Positions 1-46,598 of a stretch of 64,000 nt of DNA are shown one piece after another (positions within the stretch are counted from its first letter, which is position 1; the number at the start of each line of letters is the position of its first letter). The stretch is from Amphiura filiformis (lineage: Eukaryota; Echinodermata; Ophiuroidea; Amphilepidida; Amphiuridae). The notes beneath the pieces were generated by a model that worked only from the letters and a program-made list of their open reading frames with translations, searched no databases and was not told the origin of the DNA. The stretch is taken from positions 100,707,893 to 100,771,892 of the forward strand of contig NC_092628.1 of assembly GCF_039555335.1 (NCBI RefSeq). The letters are read 5' to 3'. The translations under genes were made by a program, and so were the position numbers.

Positions 1-122
1 CCTATGTCAGAACACCGGTGCCTATAACAGATACAACTCTTTGCAGACCAGTATAGGAGTTAACTTTAGAACATGCTTTTTGTTTGAAATGATAAGAGAA
101 CGCACCTCAAATTAGTACTTAC

Positions 123-6959
<6,837 letters not shown>

Positions 6960-7481
6960 ATTGAGTTCCAGGCGTATTATGCCATATCGAAACTACGGTC
7001 TATCAACGTTGTAATAAATAGTATGCACTAAAGTAGAGGAAATAGCGTAGGAAACATAGCTTGATTATCTTGATTTGGACCTTATACCGTAGGAGATATA
7101 AACATTAGACTAGTCTTCATGAAAGTCCTAGTTTGATTTCAAAATTACAGCGGTACATGTGGTAAAAAGTAATTTTTAAAAATGCTTCTAACACTTCTCT
7201 AACAAATAAGCAAATAATACTTAATGCAAAGTGAAGTATATCACAAAATAAAATTTGCGATGGTCATCATATCAGTTAGTGTTAGTGCACGAACTAAATT
7301 TATTTACATGATATACAGCTAGTCTCATTGACTGTTTTGTTGTCTAGGTAACACAGAAAAATAGGTCATTGCCAATTGAGTTGACCCACTGGTATTTCCC
7401 TAAAGGGTTACTCATGTATTTAAACTAGTCGATACATTTAGTTATAACTATTCTTTATTTGATTGAGATAACAGTGTCAAC
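6960..7481. other. Spacer between gene A exon 1 and the lone exon 1 copy
   Basis: AT-rich non-coding DNA of about 520 bp that should hold the proximal promoter of gene A. The start codon at 6957-6959 lacks the conserved upstream block seen at genes C, D and E. No repeat or RNA was recognised. Confidence 0.5.
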
Positions 7482-7835
7482 TTTTGGCTGAGGGACAAAT
7501 ACATTCAAGATCAGGCAGTCCTCGTCCAAATCATCAGCTTTTATAGGGAAGAAAGGAGTTAACGATTGATGACAGTTTTTGCCGTAGTTCTGTGCGTTGA
7601 GTTCTCCCTTCCATTCCTTAGGTACTGGTGGCTTAAATCTCAATGGTCCAACAGGTGCTTCAGCGTAAGGAATACCTAAGTATGCATCCACCTCATGGTT
7701 TACGCCATTAGATTGGAATTGATATCGTGTTCCAATGATTTGTCCCTGTTCTACTTTTACTGTTGGGTCACTTGCAGAGACGGAACACACCAACAGGAGC
7801 AATTGCACAACTCCTTTCTGAATATTGAGCACCAT
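7482..7835 (-). pseudogene. Lone carboxylesterase exon 1 (copy B)
   Basis: An open 118-codon copy of exon 1: signal peptide from MVLNIQKGVVQLLLLVCSVS, then the conserved VDAYLGIPYAEAPVGPLRF and DEDCLILNVFVPQPK. It most resembles gene A exon 1 (NYGKNCHQ versus NYGKICHQ). No exon 2-8 set of its own follows; the next downstream feature is gene A exon 1. The exon would end before GTTGAC, a weak donor, whereas A uses GTAAGA and D GTATGA. An in-frame upstream ATG exists at 7892, but the MVLN start fits the signal peptide. It is either the remnant of a partly deleted gene or an alternative first exon spliced to gene A exon 2 at 6076. I favour a remnant, but the unbroken frame keeps the alternative open. 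Confidence 0.7.
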
Positions 7836-8306
7836 TTTAAATTTCAAGCCGTGCCTGATGTCTGTTGATACCATACCGCGGAAACATGGCATGTTGCCTC
7901 AGGGGATCGACGCTAAGTCAGGTACCGCGTGAGCAAATTCAAAATAGCGCAAACAGCGCGAGCGTACACAAAAGAAACTTCGCGCGTAAGATGTCTGTAC
8001 GTTGTACCGTCGTCAGCTGAATTCGAGTACGCTTAGAGGGCACAGGCATGAAAAATTCCAATCTGTGTATTTAATAATCTAAGGTTGATACTATGGCATG
8101 GCATGGAAAGGGTTATCTGCAAGGTTATCTTGATTATAGTTGATTTCCGGTTTATGTGTAAACATTCAAGTGAACCAGGAAGTGATCATATGAACTTTCC
8201 AGAGGGCGCTAATATGTATGCAGACAGAGCTCGACCCGAAAGTATGAAGACACCTTGTATCTTCAAAATAATACTATTCTATGTTGGGTCTAATGCAGGC
8301 GCGGAT

Positions 8307-8900
8307 TCCTGCGTAATCGATATACAAGTGGCCATTTTCGCTGCTGCTTTCGCGCATTTGCCCATTTTTAACACAATATAGCCTCGCCTACAATAATAGG
8401 GAGAACTTGGCCAAGAAAGGCTTCATGGACCGCTCATTTCACACATTTTCGGCTTTTTCAAACTAAAATTTTACACACTAATAGTGCCAAAATAGTCCAC
8501 CAAATCACTTCAATCAGTCTTCAGTTTGCAAAAGTGCCCAGTTCTGACACACACCTCCTGCGTAAGTTCGATATACAAGTGACCATTTTCGCTTCTGCTT
8601 TCGCGCATTTGCCAATTTATGTTTAACACAATCTATAGGCCTACAATAATAGGGAGAACTTGGCCAAAAAAAGCTTCATGGACCGCTCATTTCACAAATG
8701 TTTGGCTTTTTCAAACCGTAAAATTTTACACAGTTGTCCGACATCAGCTGGACGGGTCCTTAAAGAACTTGAGGAAAATTACCCTCGATTAGAGAAAAGC
8801 GAGGGCAATAAATTTTCTTTCCCTGGTCTTATTAAATGGTCCACCAAATTGTTTCAATTAGGTCTTCATTTTGCAAAGTTTCTTACTTCTCAGGAGGGGG
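8307..8900. repeat. Two-copy diverged direct repeat
   Basis: Copy 1 (about 8307-8560) and copy 2 (about 8566-8900) share blocks in the same order: TGCGTAA...CGATATACAAGTG, TTTCGCGCATTTGCC, AATAGGGAGAACTTGGCC, TTCATGGACCGCTCATTTCA and CCACCAAAT. Copy 2 has an extra segment near 8730-8840. The open frame at 8660-8929 is made of this repeat and has no recognisable product. Confidence 0.7.
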
Positions 8901-9062
8901 GCACATCCCCTCAGACATCCCCTGCGTAGCGCAAGCGAGACGTGATGGCCGTTCCGCGGCCATTTCCTATATATTTCAGGTTTTTTTTTCTAAGATTGGC
9001 CCCCTGAGTTAATGGTACCCTGAGCAAAATACCTCTTCATGTAAAAACCTCAAAATTAATAA

Positions 9063-9108
9063 CCTGCCCAAAAGTGTCTGTTTTTGACATGACACGTTAC
9101 ATTTCTTT
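9063..9108. repeat. Solitary terminus of the TGTGACGTGTCATG transposon family
   Basis: CCTGCCCAAAAGTGTCTG followed by TTTTTGACATGACACGTTAC matches the right terminus of the element at 43685-44107 with a few changes. No partner terminus is nearby. Confidence 0.65.
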
Positions 9109-9434
9109 TAAATATTAATAATAAGCATGGGTAAAAAGCAGAAAAGACAAAAAGCAGAACAATTTGGAGCAATGTATTAAAGAGTTGACAGGAGATTAAG
9201 AGTTAATGTTTTTTGCTGCCTGTTTCAGTGTACATGTTCTCATCGTTGATGGTTTAGTGGACTGTCATGTAACATGTACTATATAGTATGTAAGCGTGAT
9301 CCTAAAAATGCCTTTCACGGTGACCGTACCTAATTACAAGACCTCTTCTATATTGAGGCTGGCTTTCCCTTTTAAAGGGAATTTTTATTATGAATTGTTA
9401 TGACATTGGCCTCTCCACTCAAACGGAGATCGTC

Positions 9435-19537
<10,103 letters not shown>

Positions 19538-19600
19538 TTTTAGTGAGCTTGGATAGCACGGTATCTATACGCTCTACTTGTACTTAGAGTATGCGGGTAG
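19538..19600 (-). promoter_or_regulatory. Conserved 5'-flanking block of gene C
   Basis: Directly upstream of the ATG the minus strand reads AAGTACAAGTAGAGCGTATA, a TATA-like core, then CTCACTAAA. The same block precedes genes D and E. Conservation plus position suggests promoter or 5' UTR, but the TATA-like core is only about 30 bp from the ATG, so either the 5' UTR is minimal or it is not the TATA box. Confidence 0.4.
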
Positions 19601-19843
19601 AACCTGTAAGCATAGACTATGGTGTAAGTGATCAATGGAAATAGTATTTGCATAGGGTTATCTGGTTAAGGGTTAAGGCATAGACTCTGAAGGTCATTTT
19701 GATTTGAGAATGTGTCAATATTAGACACGTTACGTTATATTCTGGAGAGATTAGCTTTGACGTTAAAAGTACAAATTACTTTTTCTTCTAATGACTAAAT
19801 GTTATTATGAGGCAAAAGACGTAATATACATGAAAGCCTTCTA

Positions 19844-20481
19844 TACTGCGCCAAAAAAGTATCCTTACATTTGGAAAAATAATCACAATTCCAAAACTGA
19901 ACCATGTTGCAATTTTTTTCACTGATACACTATCTAATCCTGCAAATTATGACACCACATTGAATCCAATCCTCAAGAAGTAAAGTTACAACAAGCAATT
20001 GAATTGACGAAGGTTCAGTTTTAAAAGTGACAAACTGGCCTTTACAAGGTGCAAAAAGATTCCAACAAGCGCAACAAAGAGACAACATAGCTTCTTCAAT
20101 GAAGCAGTTTTTATTTCAGTTTTTACTTCTCTGTACTTTTCATAACTTTCATTTTATTTGCCGGTTCTTTTGTTTCAGTTTTCTTTTGTTTTAAATTAAA
20201 GGCACGCATATTAGCCATTCACCACTCTCAAACCAAATGTCTAGTCCGTGCAGTTTTGAATAGGCCAGTTTGTCACTTTTAAAACGGGACCTTCGTCTAA
20301 TCAAATGCTTGTAACGTTGCTTTTTGAAGTCACATTAGATTCAATGAGCATTATGATCGAGGGTGTCATAATGTGCCGGATGAGAAAGTGCATTCTATTA
20401 AACAAGTAAATTTACCCAAATATGGTTTAGTTTTAAAATTGGGATTTTTTTTAAGTGTAAGGATACTTCTTTGGCGCAGTA
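19844..20481. mobile_element. 638-bp TA-target element with long inverted repeats, upstream of gene C
   Basis: The ends are TACTGCGCCAAAAAAGTATC and its near complement, with TA at 19842-19843 and 20482-20483. Inverted similarity extends inward past AAGTGACAAACTGG / CCAGTTTGTCACTT. A shorter copy sits at the matching place upstream of gene E (56013-56574), so this insertion predates the block duplication. Tc1/mariner-type target. Confidence 0.8.
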
Positions 20482-20489
20482 TATTTAAA

Positions 20490-21000
20490 CAAATCTAGCA
20501 GTGCTGTGGTCCTTCGACAGTCGCTTTGACCGGGCGCTTTGACAGTCGCTTTGATCTTTGACTCTAAAGATACACTCGCACTCGCAATTTTGTGCCCAAC
20601 CCATTGGCACGTGTGCAAGTGGTGTCACCCTCCAATGTTGTGTGCGGCAGAAGCAGTTTGAAGCCATTTCGTCTCGGACGGAAGTGACATCTCAATGACA
20701 CTGGTTAATGTCAATGCATATGTGCAAGTGGCGTCACCCTGCTGTTATTTGTGGCAGAAGAGACATTTTGACGGTATTTCGTCTCGGACTGAAGTGACCT
20801 GTTAGTGACCTATGACCCCAAATCTCTAAACACCTTATAGACACTGGCTAATATGAATGCATTTGTCAAAATTACATCACAATGCTATGTCGTTTGTGGC
20901 AGAAGTGACCCCTTAATGACCTTTGACCCCAATTCTGTTAGCACCATATAGACACTGACTAATAACAATACTTATGTGCAAGTGTAAAGTTTTTGAGCAA
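20490..21000. repeat. Satellite-like repeat with embedded TGACCTTTGACCCC
   Basis: Units of about 110-150 bp share GTGGCGTCACCCTGCT, TTTGTGGCAGAAG, GGTATTTCGTCTCGGACT, TGACCTTTGACCCC (20917-20930; variant at 20806-20819) and TTATAGACACTGG. Related units resume at about 22745-23040 beyond a LINE and occur at 56938-57235. Confidence 0.75.
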
Positions 21001-21029
21001 ATCATTGATACACATATTTATATCATCAT

Positions 21030-22600
21030 CATCATCATCTTCCGATACTGCGCAGAAACCTCCGCTGGAGTACAGATAAAGAGTGCTGATCCTATACACA
21101 AGGTGAATATGCAGCTAAAAAGATGACTGTAAAGTGGACTGTTAGGTGAAGGAGACGCCACACACTCTGGACTTTAAGACGTCTAGGGTTGGCGACTCAA
21201 CAACTTCCTGCGGCAATGCATTCCATAGACGGATAGTGTCAGGGACGAAAGAGCCTTGCAGTAAAGCTGTGCGGGAGAATGGAATATGGAACCTCTGAGA
21301 GTTGCCCCTGTGATGGTGTTTGAGGGGATCAGCTGGCTGTCAGGAATGTCAATGAGATGGTTGATTATTCGATACATCATGGTGGCTTTGGAGATTGCTC
21401 TTCATTGTTGTAGAGATTCCCATCCGAGGTCATTCAGCATGGACGTTTACACTGCTTTCTCGGGAGTAGTCGTTCATGACATACCGGGCAGCACTGCGTT
21501 GCACAGACTCAACTTTGGTGATATTTCTGTTGGTGGTAGGATTCCATACGCAGCTGGCATACTCAACAACTGGTCTGAAAATGTGTTGTAGCAACGGGTC
21601 CTGACGTCGAGGGGGACAGCAGCTCAAGTTGCGATGTAGGAAACCATGGGATTTCATGCCTTTCTTGCTGGTACAGTCTGCTTGTCTGTTCCAGGATAAG
21701 TTGTCAGTGAATTCGACACCCAGGTATTTGGCGGATGGAATTGTCTCCAGAGGATGGTCATGGATAAAATATGTGGAATTTACTTGCTTGCGGCGTTTGG
21801 TAATCATGGTAATGCGAAGAAGTTGGCATTTCTCGGGGTGGAACTCCATCAGCCATTTCCTTTCCCATTCTTGCTAGGCGTTAAGATAGTTTTGGAGCTG
21901 GGTTGCATCATCGGTGTTGTTAATAACACGGTAGATAACGCTATCATCAGCAAACAATCTCACATGGGAGTCAACAGAGATACAGTCTGGGAGGTCGTTA
22001 ATATACACCAAGAAAAGTAGTGGGCCCAGGACTGTTCCTTGGGGCACTCCCGATGACACATGTGTTTGGGATGAATCTTCAATCCAAAACCACCTTCTGG
22101 ACTCTACCCTGGAGAAAGTTGCTGATCCAGATGAGTAGGCTACCATGGATGCCATATAACTTGAGTTTAAGGAGGAGGCGATGGTGTGGTACTTTGTCAA
22201 ACGCCTTGGAGAAATCAAGAAGGATGAGATCAGGTTGGAGGCCTTAATCCATGTTGTGAGCGAGGTCGTCAACCGTGATGATGAGTTGAGACTCACATGA
22301 GCGAGACTTCCTGAAACCATGCTGGTGGTCAGTCAAGATGTTGTGTGACTCGAAGTGGCGCATCACTGAGCTATGTACGACATGCTCGAGGAGCTTACAG
22401 CAGATGGAGGTGAGGGAAATTGGTCTATAATTGGATGGTTTGTTCTGGTTACCTTTTTTGAAGACTGGTGCAACGGTGGCCGACTTCCACACTTCAGGGA
22501 GAATTCCACTATCCAAAGAGGCCTGGTACAGAATGGTAAGCATGAGTCCGAGGCTATCAGCGAGTTCTTTTAAGAGACGGGCTGGGATGATGTCTGGTCT
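21030..22600 (-). mobile_element. LINE fragment (CR1/jockey group), 5'-truncated
   Basis: Minus-strand reverse transcriptase includes YRPISLTSICCKLLEHV (22244-22678), [20 protein letters not shown] and FADDSVIYR (21874-22320), then KYLGVEFTDNLSWN and a C-terminal segment (21183-21849). Three frames are used, so it is dead. An ATC microsatellite at about 21024-21040 is the 3' tail. It splits the satellite-like repeat and is absent between genes E and F. Confidence 0.82.
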
Positions 22601-22695
22601 CAACCCGATTAGCTCAGTTCGTAAAGCGCCGGACCGGTTCAATTTCATGTTTTCAAAAGCGCTCGATAGTAAGCACATATGCTAACTATCGAGTT
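22601..22695. repeat. tRNA-like fragment and hairpin at the 5' end of the LINE
   Basis: CCCGATTAGCTCAGTTCGTA then AAGCGCCGGAC looks like the D-arm and anticodon half of a tRNA (A-box-like), followed at once by GGTTCAATTTC (B-box-like), too close for an intact tRNA. A hairpin follows: CTCGATAGT pairing with ACTATCGAG (about 22661-22693). Likely a SINE remnant or a template-switch junction of the LINE, not a functional tRNA. Confidence 0.4.
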
Positions 22696-22744
22696 TCTAC
22701 GGTATATAACTGAAGACAGAATTAGATTTTTGAATTTAAAAAAA

Positions 22745-23040
22745 AAATTTAGTGCTCTTTGACCCAAATCTGTGAACACGTTATAGACACTGGTCAATGT
22801 CAATGCATCTGACTTCACTATGCTATGTTATTTGTAGAAGAAGATGCATTTTGAGTGTCAAAAATCACGTTTTTGGCCGTAAACTGGAAGAAGTGACATT
22901 TGACCCCAAACTTGTGAATAACCCAAAGACACAGCGTAACAACAATACATGTGTGCCAGTGATGTCACTGTACGATATTGCTTGTTGGAGAAGAAGCAGC
23001 TTGACAGAAAGACACATATATTTGACTCCGTCAACGACTG
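22745..23040. repeat. Continuation of the satellite-like repeat
   Basis: Diverged units with TTATAGACACTGGTCAATGT and TGACATTTGACCCC. They continue the array at 20490-21000 across the inserted LINE. Confidence 0.6.
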
Positions 23041-23104
23041 TCTAATTTTGATAGCGCAAAATTATATAAACTTATTTCGAGGTGAAAATAACACGAAAGA
23101 GGTG

Positions 23105-26100
23105 AGAGTACTTGTTTGTTTGTTGTTTGTTTATTTCTTCTTTATACTGGGTCCATATTCAGGGGAAAATTTAAGTATTCCCTGTTCTTCCATATGGCCC
23201 AGTTATTACATACAAAAATACAAATAAATAATTACAAAACACTTAGAATAATTTACTATATTAACTTAAATTACATGAATTACCAAAATTATTTGGGTAC
23301 AACAATAATATTAAAAGATAGGTAAAAAATAATACATAGCACACACTATATTGCATTAATTAGACTACATTTTCAAATACATTGACAAAATTCATATTAT
23401 TATTATTTCTTATTGCACTATGAGAATTTAAATTTTAAAATGATAAAAACATCATGCCAGCATAATAATTTAAATCAGGATTTCAAAAAACAACAAACTA
23501 CATTCAAATAATCAAAGGAAATGGATAAAAACTTAGTGGCTACAAAATGAAGGATAGAACACAATATAAATCAAACAGCAAAAAATTTAAACAAAAGAAA
23601 TTTGGCAAAAGTTGATCCTGTAACAATCATTGCAATGCCTATTATTTAAAAATACTCAACAAAAGAGCCTAAATTTTAAACCAATGTTTGGTGGCAAGAG
23701 AAATTTATAAATCTACTATTTTGGATAGAATCTTGATTTAAAAACACCAGTACTGGTTGGTAACGGAGAAATGATTGAATTGTGGAGTTGATTCCAAGCA
23801 AGAGCCCACCTATATTGAAATGAGCGCCTGCCATATTCAAGAAAAGGCCTAATGGGTCTAATTTTCCCGTGAGCACTCGAGCGAGTATTGAGAGTGTGTG
23901 AATTCCCTGCAAGTGAAAAATGATTGCACAAAGCATTGGGGACCAGCCCAGAAAGACATTTAAAAACAGCAAGATTGAGATGGTAATTTCTGCGCTTTTC
24001 CAAAGTTTCCCACCCCATCTTTTTACGAAGATACTCATTACTTGTGCGAATTGGTTTCCTTAGAATAGCCCTGGCTGATCTTGTTTGGAGGCGCTCTATT
24101 CTGTCACATAAATACTTGCTGCAGTTGCCCCATACAATATCACAGTAATCAATTCTTGGCAATAAAAGGGAATTGTGTAAAATGGTAAGACTTTCCTGAG
24201 ACAGATACTTTCTTATTCTGTAGAACAACCCAATATATGTCACCACAGATTTAATAACATTATCAACATGAACATTCCAGGATAGGGTTTGATCAAAATG
24301 TAAGCCAAGGTATTTAAAAGAGGGCACTGTTTCAATTTGATCATCTCTAATATATACATTGAGAGGGGCAGCTTTATTTAGTTTAAAATGAGACCCAAAA
24401 AGCATGGATTTTGTTTTTGATACATTCAGAGTAAGTCCATTTTCTTCCATCCAAATTCAGTGCAACTCTAGTCATGCATGCAGTGAGATTTTTAGCAATT
24501 TCAACAGCTGATTTACCGGCACAAAAAACAGCAGTGTCATCTGCATAAAGATTGATTTTACATGGCAAATGAGAAACCACAGCAGGCAGACTATTTATGT
24601 ACAATGTGAATAGAAGAGGGCCTAGTATGGATCCCTGCGGCACCCCATAATTTACACTAGCAACATCTGAAATGGCAGTGCCAATTTGAGTAATTTGCTT
24701 TCTATTTGATAGATATGAGATGAACCAATCAAGCTCCAGACCCCAACACTAAAACTCTGTAACTTTCTAATAAGAATAGGATGACAAACCGTATCAAACG
24801 CCTTCTTGAGGTCCAAAAATACTGCACCAACAAGATGACCAGCATCGATATTTTTCAGAATGTAGTCGGAAACCTCAAGAAGGGTTGTCCGAGTCGAGTG
24901 TTTGGGTCTGAAGCCTGATTGTTCACTAGAAAACATGTTATGACTAGAGAGATATTCATGAAACTGATCATGAACTATCCTTTCAAGCAATTTCATCACC
25001 ACAGGAATGACGGAGATGGGTCGGTAGTTTCCAACAGAAGAACGTTAAACAATGGTGTGACCCTGCTAATTTTCCATTTGGAAGGAACAGTACCAGTTGT
25101 AACACTCAAATTAAAAATGTGGGTTAATGGAGCTGAAAGAGGCTCTGCACCAGCTTTCAGCAGGCGTGCACTAATATTGTCAAGCCCCGTTGCTTTATGG
25201 GGGTTTAATTTCTTTAATTGTTTCAAAACCAGACATGTTGTAATATGACAAAAATGAAAACCTGAGTTACAATTACTACCGGAAGTGTTCACAATAGTAT
25301 CATCAATGCCTTCAAATTTGCTTGCCAATTTTTGGCCAACAGTTGCAAAGAAATTATTAATAGTATTAGCAATATCAGTACCATCGGTAACTGTACCAGA
25401 CTCAGTTTCCAGAGAAGATATTGTACTCTGTTTTTTACCTGGCAAGAGTGTTTTCAGGTTCTTCCATAGCCCACGTGGATCACTTTTGGAGTTACTTATT
25501 CTGCTGTTCATATCCTGCGCCTTGAGCTTGTCAGCTAAATAATTAAGCTTATTTCTAAGTCGCTTAGCTTCAGCCCAATCCTCTGGACGCGCACTTTTTT
25601 CAGCTTTCGATCTAGATCTTTGACAATCACGCCGCAGTTTAAGATAGTCCTCATTGATCCATGTGGGTTGCCTATCTGTGACTCTGGTCTTCTTGATTGG
25701 AGCATGAATGTCACAAATGGGTACAAATATTTGAATGAATGAGTCCCAAGCAACTTCCACATCTGTGGACTCTAGAACAGGAGACCAGTCTTCCTTTGTC
25801 AAATCACTGGTAAACATAGTTTGATCAAACTTACGGTAAGACCTGGCTTCAATGAATGTAATTTTACTCTTAACTTTAACAGATTTACGAGCTGCATAGA
25901 CTAAAGAATGGTCACTAAGAGTGCATGAAACAACCCCACTCTGCGTGTACATATGGGGATTATTTGTCCAGACATGATCAAGACAAGATTTTGAATTTTG
26001 AGTTATTCTAGTTGGTTTCTTAATTAATTGTTCCATTTGAAATAAAGTCATTGTTTTTTCTATCTCCCTCCATTCACCACTGTTCTTCTTCAGTGCATCA

Positions 26101-26225
26101 TAATTAAAATCGCCGACACAGATGATCTCACACGGAGTTCTCCTCCTTCCCTGGTTAATGTCAGAAACAATGCTATGTAAGGTGTTTTCAAATGTTTGAC
26201 AAAAGTTGGTACTGTTACTATTATA
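23105..26225 (-). mobile_element. LINE with endonuclease tail and reverse transcriptase, 5'-truncated
   Basis: The 5' part (about 26225-25560) encodes the end of an AP-type endonuclease (ICVGDFNYDALKKNSGEW, then CLDHVWTNN and LSDHSLVYAAR). The reverse transcriptase follows: NPHKATGLDNISARLLK, FLDLKKAFDTVCHPIL, YADDTAVFC and KYLGLHFDQTLSWN. The last frame (23716-24450, 244 codons) is open to its C-terminus. About 600 bp of 3' UTR reach 23105. Only a few frame breaks are seen, so it is relatively young. It is absent from the E-F interval. Confidence 0.85.
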
Positions 26226-26801
26226 ATAATAATTTCGTGTAGAGCTTTCTGATATTCAACGGGATTCTTACGTAAAACCCACATGCTGTCAAACTATGTG
26301 TAATCAGATGTTTACTGCCGGTATTTAACTTTAAATCCAAGCTAGTTTCATTGAAGATAATGCTAATGCTGCATTCGTAATGATTTATGTTATGTATATT
26401 TAGGATAAATTGTTCATTGTTTTGATTATGCGTGATCCCGTGCATACAATTGACTTTCAGAAACAATATGGTTCAAGACAAACTCGTACAAGTCATTTTG
26501 CTAATGTAACATTGAGAGTTTGGCATATGAAGACAGATCATAGTTTTTCTTAATACCCCAGTAATTTGTATGCCTTACAAATCTCTCCCCATGACAGTGT
26601 TCTACCGTAATTTTAAGTACACTTCAAACTCGCCTATGGGCCACTTGTGATGAATGTTTCTAATATATAAACCACTGTTAATTGGCCTCCATTTAAATAT
26701 TGGCGTTTTGAAGCAAATGCAAATACGTTTTGAGAATTATTAATTCAATTTTTATGACCAAAAGGAGATGACAAGTGAAGATGACACCGGTAACCGTCGT
26801 C

Positions 26802-42274
<15,473 letters not shown>

Positions 42275-42345
42275 ATTTAGTGAGTTCGGAGAGCGCTGTA
42301 TGTATACGCTCTACTTGTACTTTGGAGTATGTGGGTAGAGCGTGT
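42275..42345 (-). promoter_or_regulatory. Conserved 5'-flanking block of gene D
   Basis: Minus strand AAGTACAAGTAGAGCGTATA, then a TATA-like core and CTCACTAAA next to the ATG, as upstream of C and E. Promoter or 5' UTR by inference. Confidence 0.4.
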
Positions 42346-42823
42346 AAGTTATCTAACGAAATATATAGTATTTGGATAGCGTTATCTGGTTACGGTTATC
42401 ATGATTTGAGGATATGTAAATATTAGACACATTTGTAATCTTCTGAAGAAACTAGCTCTGACGTAAAAGTGCAAACTATTTTTTCTTCTAGTTACTAAAC
42501 AGTTACTATAAGGTAACCATGTAATAATTATACATGTACTGTAGTCCTATTATTAAAACAAATTAATTAAAGTGAAATTGTGTAATGAACTGCTTTCGAG
42601 GTGAAACTGGGGCAGAATGTCACTTGCGAGTAAAAGTACAGCTTAGTTAGCCAATATCAACATGATGTCATAAGTTCAAATATTTTTCTAACATATTGGA
42701 CTAACACCATACCTTTTTTTAACAAAATAAATAGTAATGGAAAGAAATGTGCAAATTATTTTTAGCACAAATAATTTTGACAAAAAATGACGTCACGGAC
42801 ATAAACATATCAATCTCCTAATA

Positions 42824-43149
42824 TACAGCCTGTCTAAAAAAAATTGTGCAAGAGAAAAGCGCCCTCTGTGGCAATTAGATAATACCGTTGTGACATGATG
42901 CTTACATCATCGTCAAGGGCGTAGTCTTAGCTCTCAAATGCCGTTCATTCTGTTCAATTTCAATTGTGATTTTACCCTTTCGTTGTTAAGAAAACATATC
43001 TCGAGATTAAAACAAGCAAATTGAACAGAACAAACGGCATTTGAGAGCTACACCCTTGGCGTTGATGTGAGCGTCCTGCCACAACGAAAGTTTTTAATTG
43101 CCAAAGAGCACGCTTTTCACTTGCACAATTGTTTTTGAGACAGGCTGTA
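42824..43149. mobile_element. 326-bp foldback element at a TA target
   Basis: The halves pair over about 150 bp: TACAGCCTGTCTAAAAA at the left against TTTTTGAGACAGGCTGTA at the right, with TA at 42822-42823 and 43150-43151. Non-coding, mariner-type target. Lies 550 bp upstream of gene D. Confidence 0.8.
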
Positions 43150-43684
43150 TATAGCTTAGCCGCCATTCCACCAGCTAACAGCTACCTCGTTCACGTGATT
43201 GGTCTTTTAGACGCTGCTATTATCATAAAATTTCAAACCACTATCCCGTCATTCAATCATGGAATAAGCGGACAAAAAGAACACCAAGGAACAATCCTCT
43301 GTTTAATCCCTTTTCCCATCTCGTCCTACATTCGTCACCAACATTTTCTAGATCATTTTCGAAACACGAGGAGCCTATTTAAGAGCACTTGTGTTGAAGA
43401 TTAATGTGATGATTCGCGCAGATGTTATTATAGACACAAGTGTTTAAATATCTACCACAGTGCAGAATAGAATATCTATTTTTCCATCTTGTACCATATT
43501 TGTGAGGATTTTCACTTATTTTAAACAAAAATGTATACAATCAATAATTCGTTATGAACACGGCAGAGTGCCGAATACTCAAAATTGCTGTTCTGAGTAA
43601 ACAGGGTTTGAAAATCTTGGTACCATTCCATTGGTCCTTCTTAAAATTTAGAACATTCGTGAGCACTCATTTGAAATGTATATA

Positions 43685-44107
43685 TGTGACGTGTCATGTC
43701 AAAAGCAGACACTTTTGGGCAGGTTATCAATTTTGAGGTTTTTACATATCTTAAATATAGAGATATTTTGCTCCACAACGCTATTTTCCCCAATGAAATC
43801 GGACATTCCTAAGCGAATATATGGAGTTCGTAAGTTATGGTATTATAAAATTGGAAATCGAGATATCGCCCTTTAAAAATATTATTGACAATGTTGAGAG
43901 CAGGAATTACCTTGACAAATGTCTCAAAAATACAAGATGCCAGTTATATTTTTGTCTGAAACTATCAGACAATATTTTTAACATTATTAACGTCACAAAT
44001 TTACAAGAAAACCAAATTGTGAAAAAATCACTCCCGGGCAGATTTGTGGCTATTTCTCCATTTACGATCCTGCCCAAAAGTGTCTGCTTTTGACATGACA
44101 CGTCACA
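43685..44107. mobile_element. Nested element with perfect inverted ends of about 38 bp
   Basis: TGTGACGTGTCATGTCAAAA and its exact complement, continuing through GCAGACACTTTTGGGCAGG, bound 423 bp. Adjacent TA repeats suggest a TA target. It interrupts the sequence AAATGTATATTATAG, which is continuous in the related element near 34840. Perfect ends indicate a young insertion. Confidence 0.85.
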
Positions 44108-44210
44108 TATTATAGAAGTGAATGTACCCGAACTATTGGCAATACCTGCATGTTCTGAAATAATCGATAGATCCCTCAAAACGCGTTTTAACAGCTATTC
44201 GGCTTTTATA

Positions 44211-45970
<1,760 letters not shown>

Positions 45971-46598
45971 TTATATGCTGTATCCAAAATGTCTCTACCA
46001 CTGCGCAGAGAGAGGTCGAATACGCATTTAACTACGTGTAAACCATAGCACGCATTCTTGATTTGGGGCTTTTGTGTAGAAATTACTGGTTGTCCTTGCT
46101 ATATCAGTTATAAGCAGTCATCCCTGTAATAATTAGGGAAAACTCGAGGATTTTAAAGCAAAAATAACAAATATTGGCTTATATTTTGCGTATGATTTTC
46201 CGGGATTTTCCAATTTCACGGGCGCGCACTCACATTATTAAACCACAGCAATATCATGTGGGGAATGTTTGTTCTTATTTTGGTATCACTGGATAGAAGA
46301 TACCAACAGCTATACGTTGGTATCAAATATATTAGTATAGGAAACGTTTACCGCTATACAATACTATAGATGAACATGATTTGTACAGCTAAGTATACCG
46401 GCTATTATGTATACGATTCGTCTCTCTGCCGAATTTATTTATCGCACTTAGGCGCGACTCGTCCAAATCAAAATTTCAATAACTACGTCGGTGAGTAAGA
46501 TTTACCATTAATTTTTGGTGGAAATAAAAGAGAACCTGAAACATAATCATAATCATCAAAATTCTCGATTCGTCACTCTGCCGTATTCATAACGATAT

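Larger units (their letters stand above)
7836..9434. other. Spacer between lone exon 1 and gene C 3' end
   Basis: Non-coding region holding a two-copy direct repeat (8307-8900) and one transposon terminus (9063-9108). The part next to gene C (about 9340-9434) resembles the 3' flank of gene F near 57700-57775, so it is likely 3' UTR and flank. Confidence 0.5.

Noticed and set aside
21286-22247. Plus-strand open frames over the LINE
   Set aside because: Shadows of the minus-strand reverse transcriptase.
22601-22640. Functional tRNA gene
   Set aside because: Only one half is present and the two promoter-like boxes are adjacent, so no cloverleaf can form.
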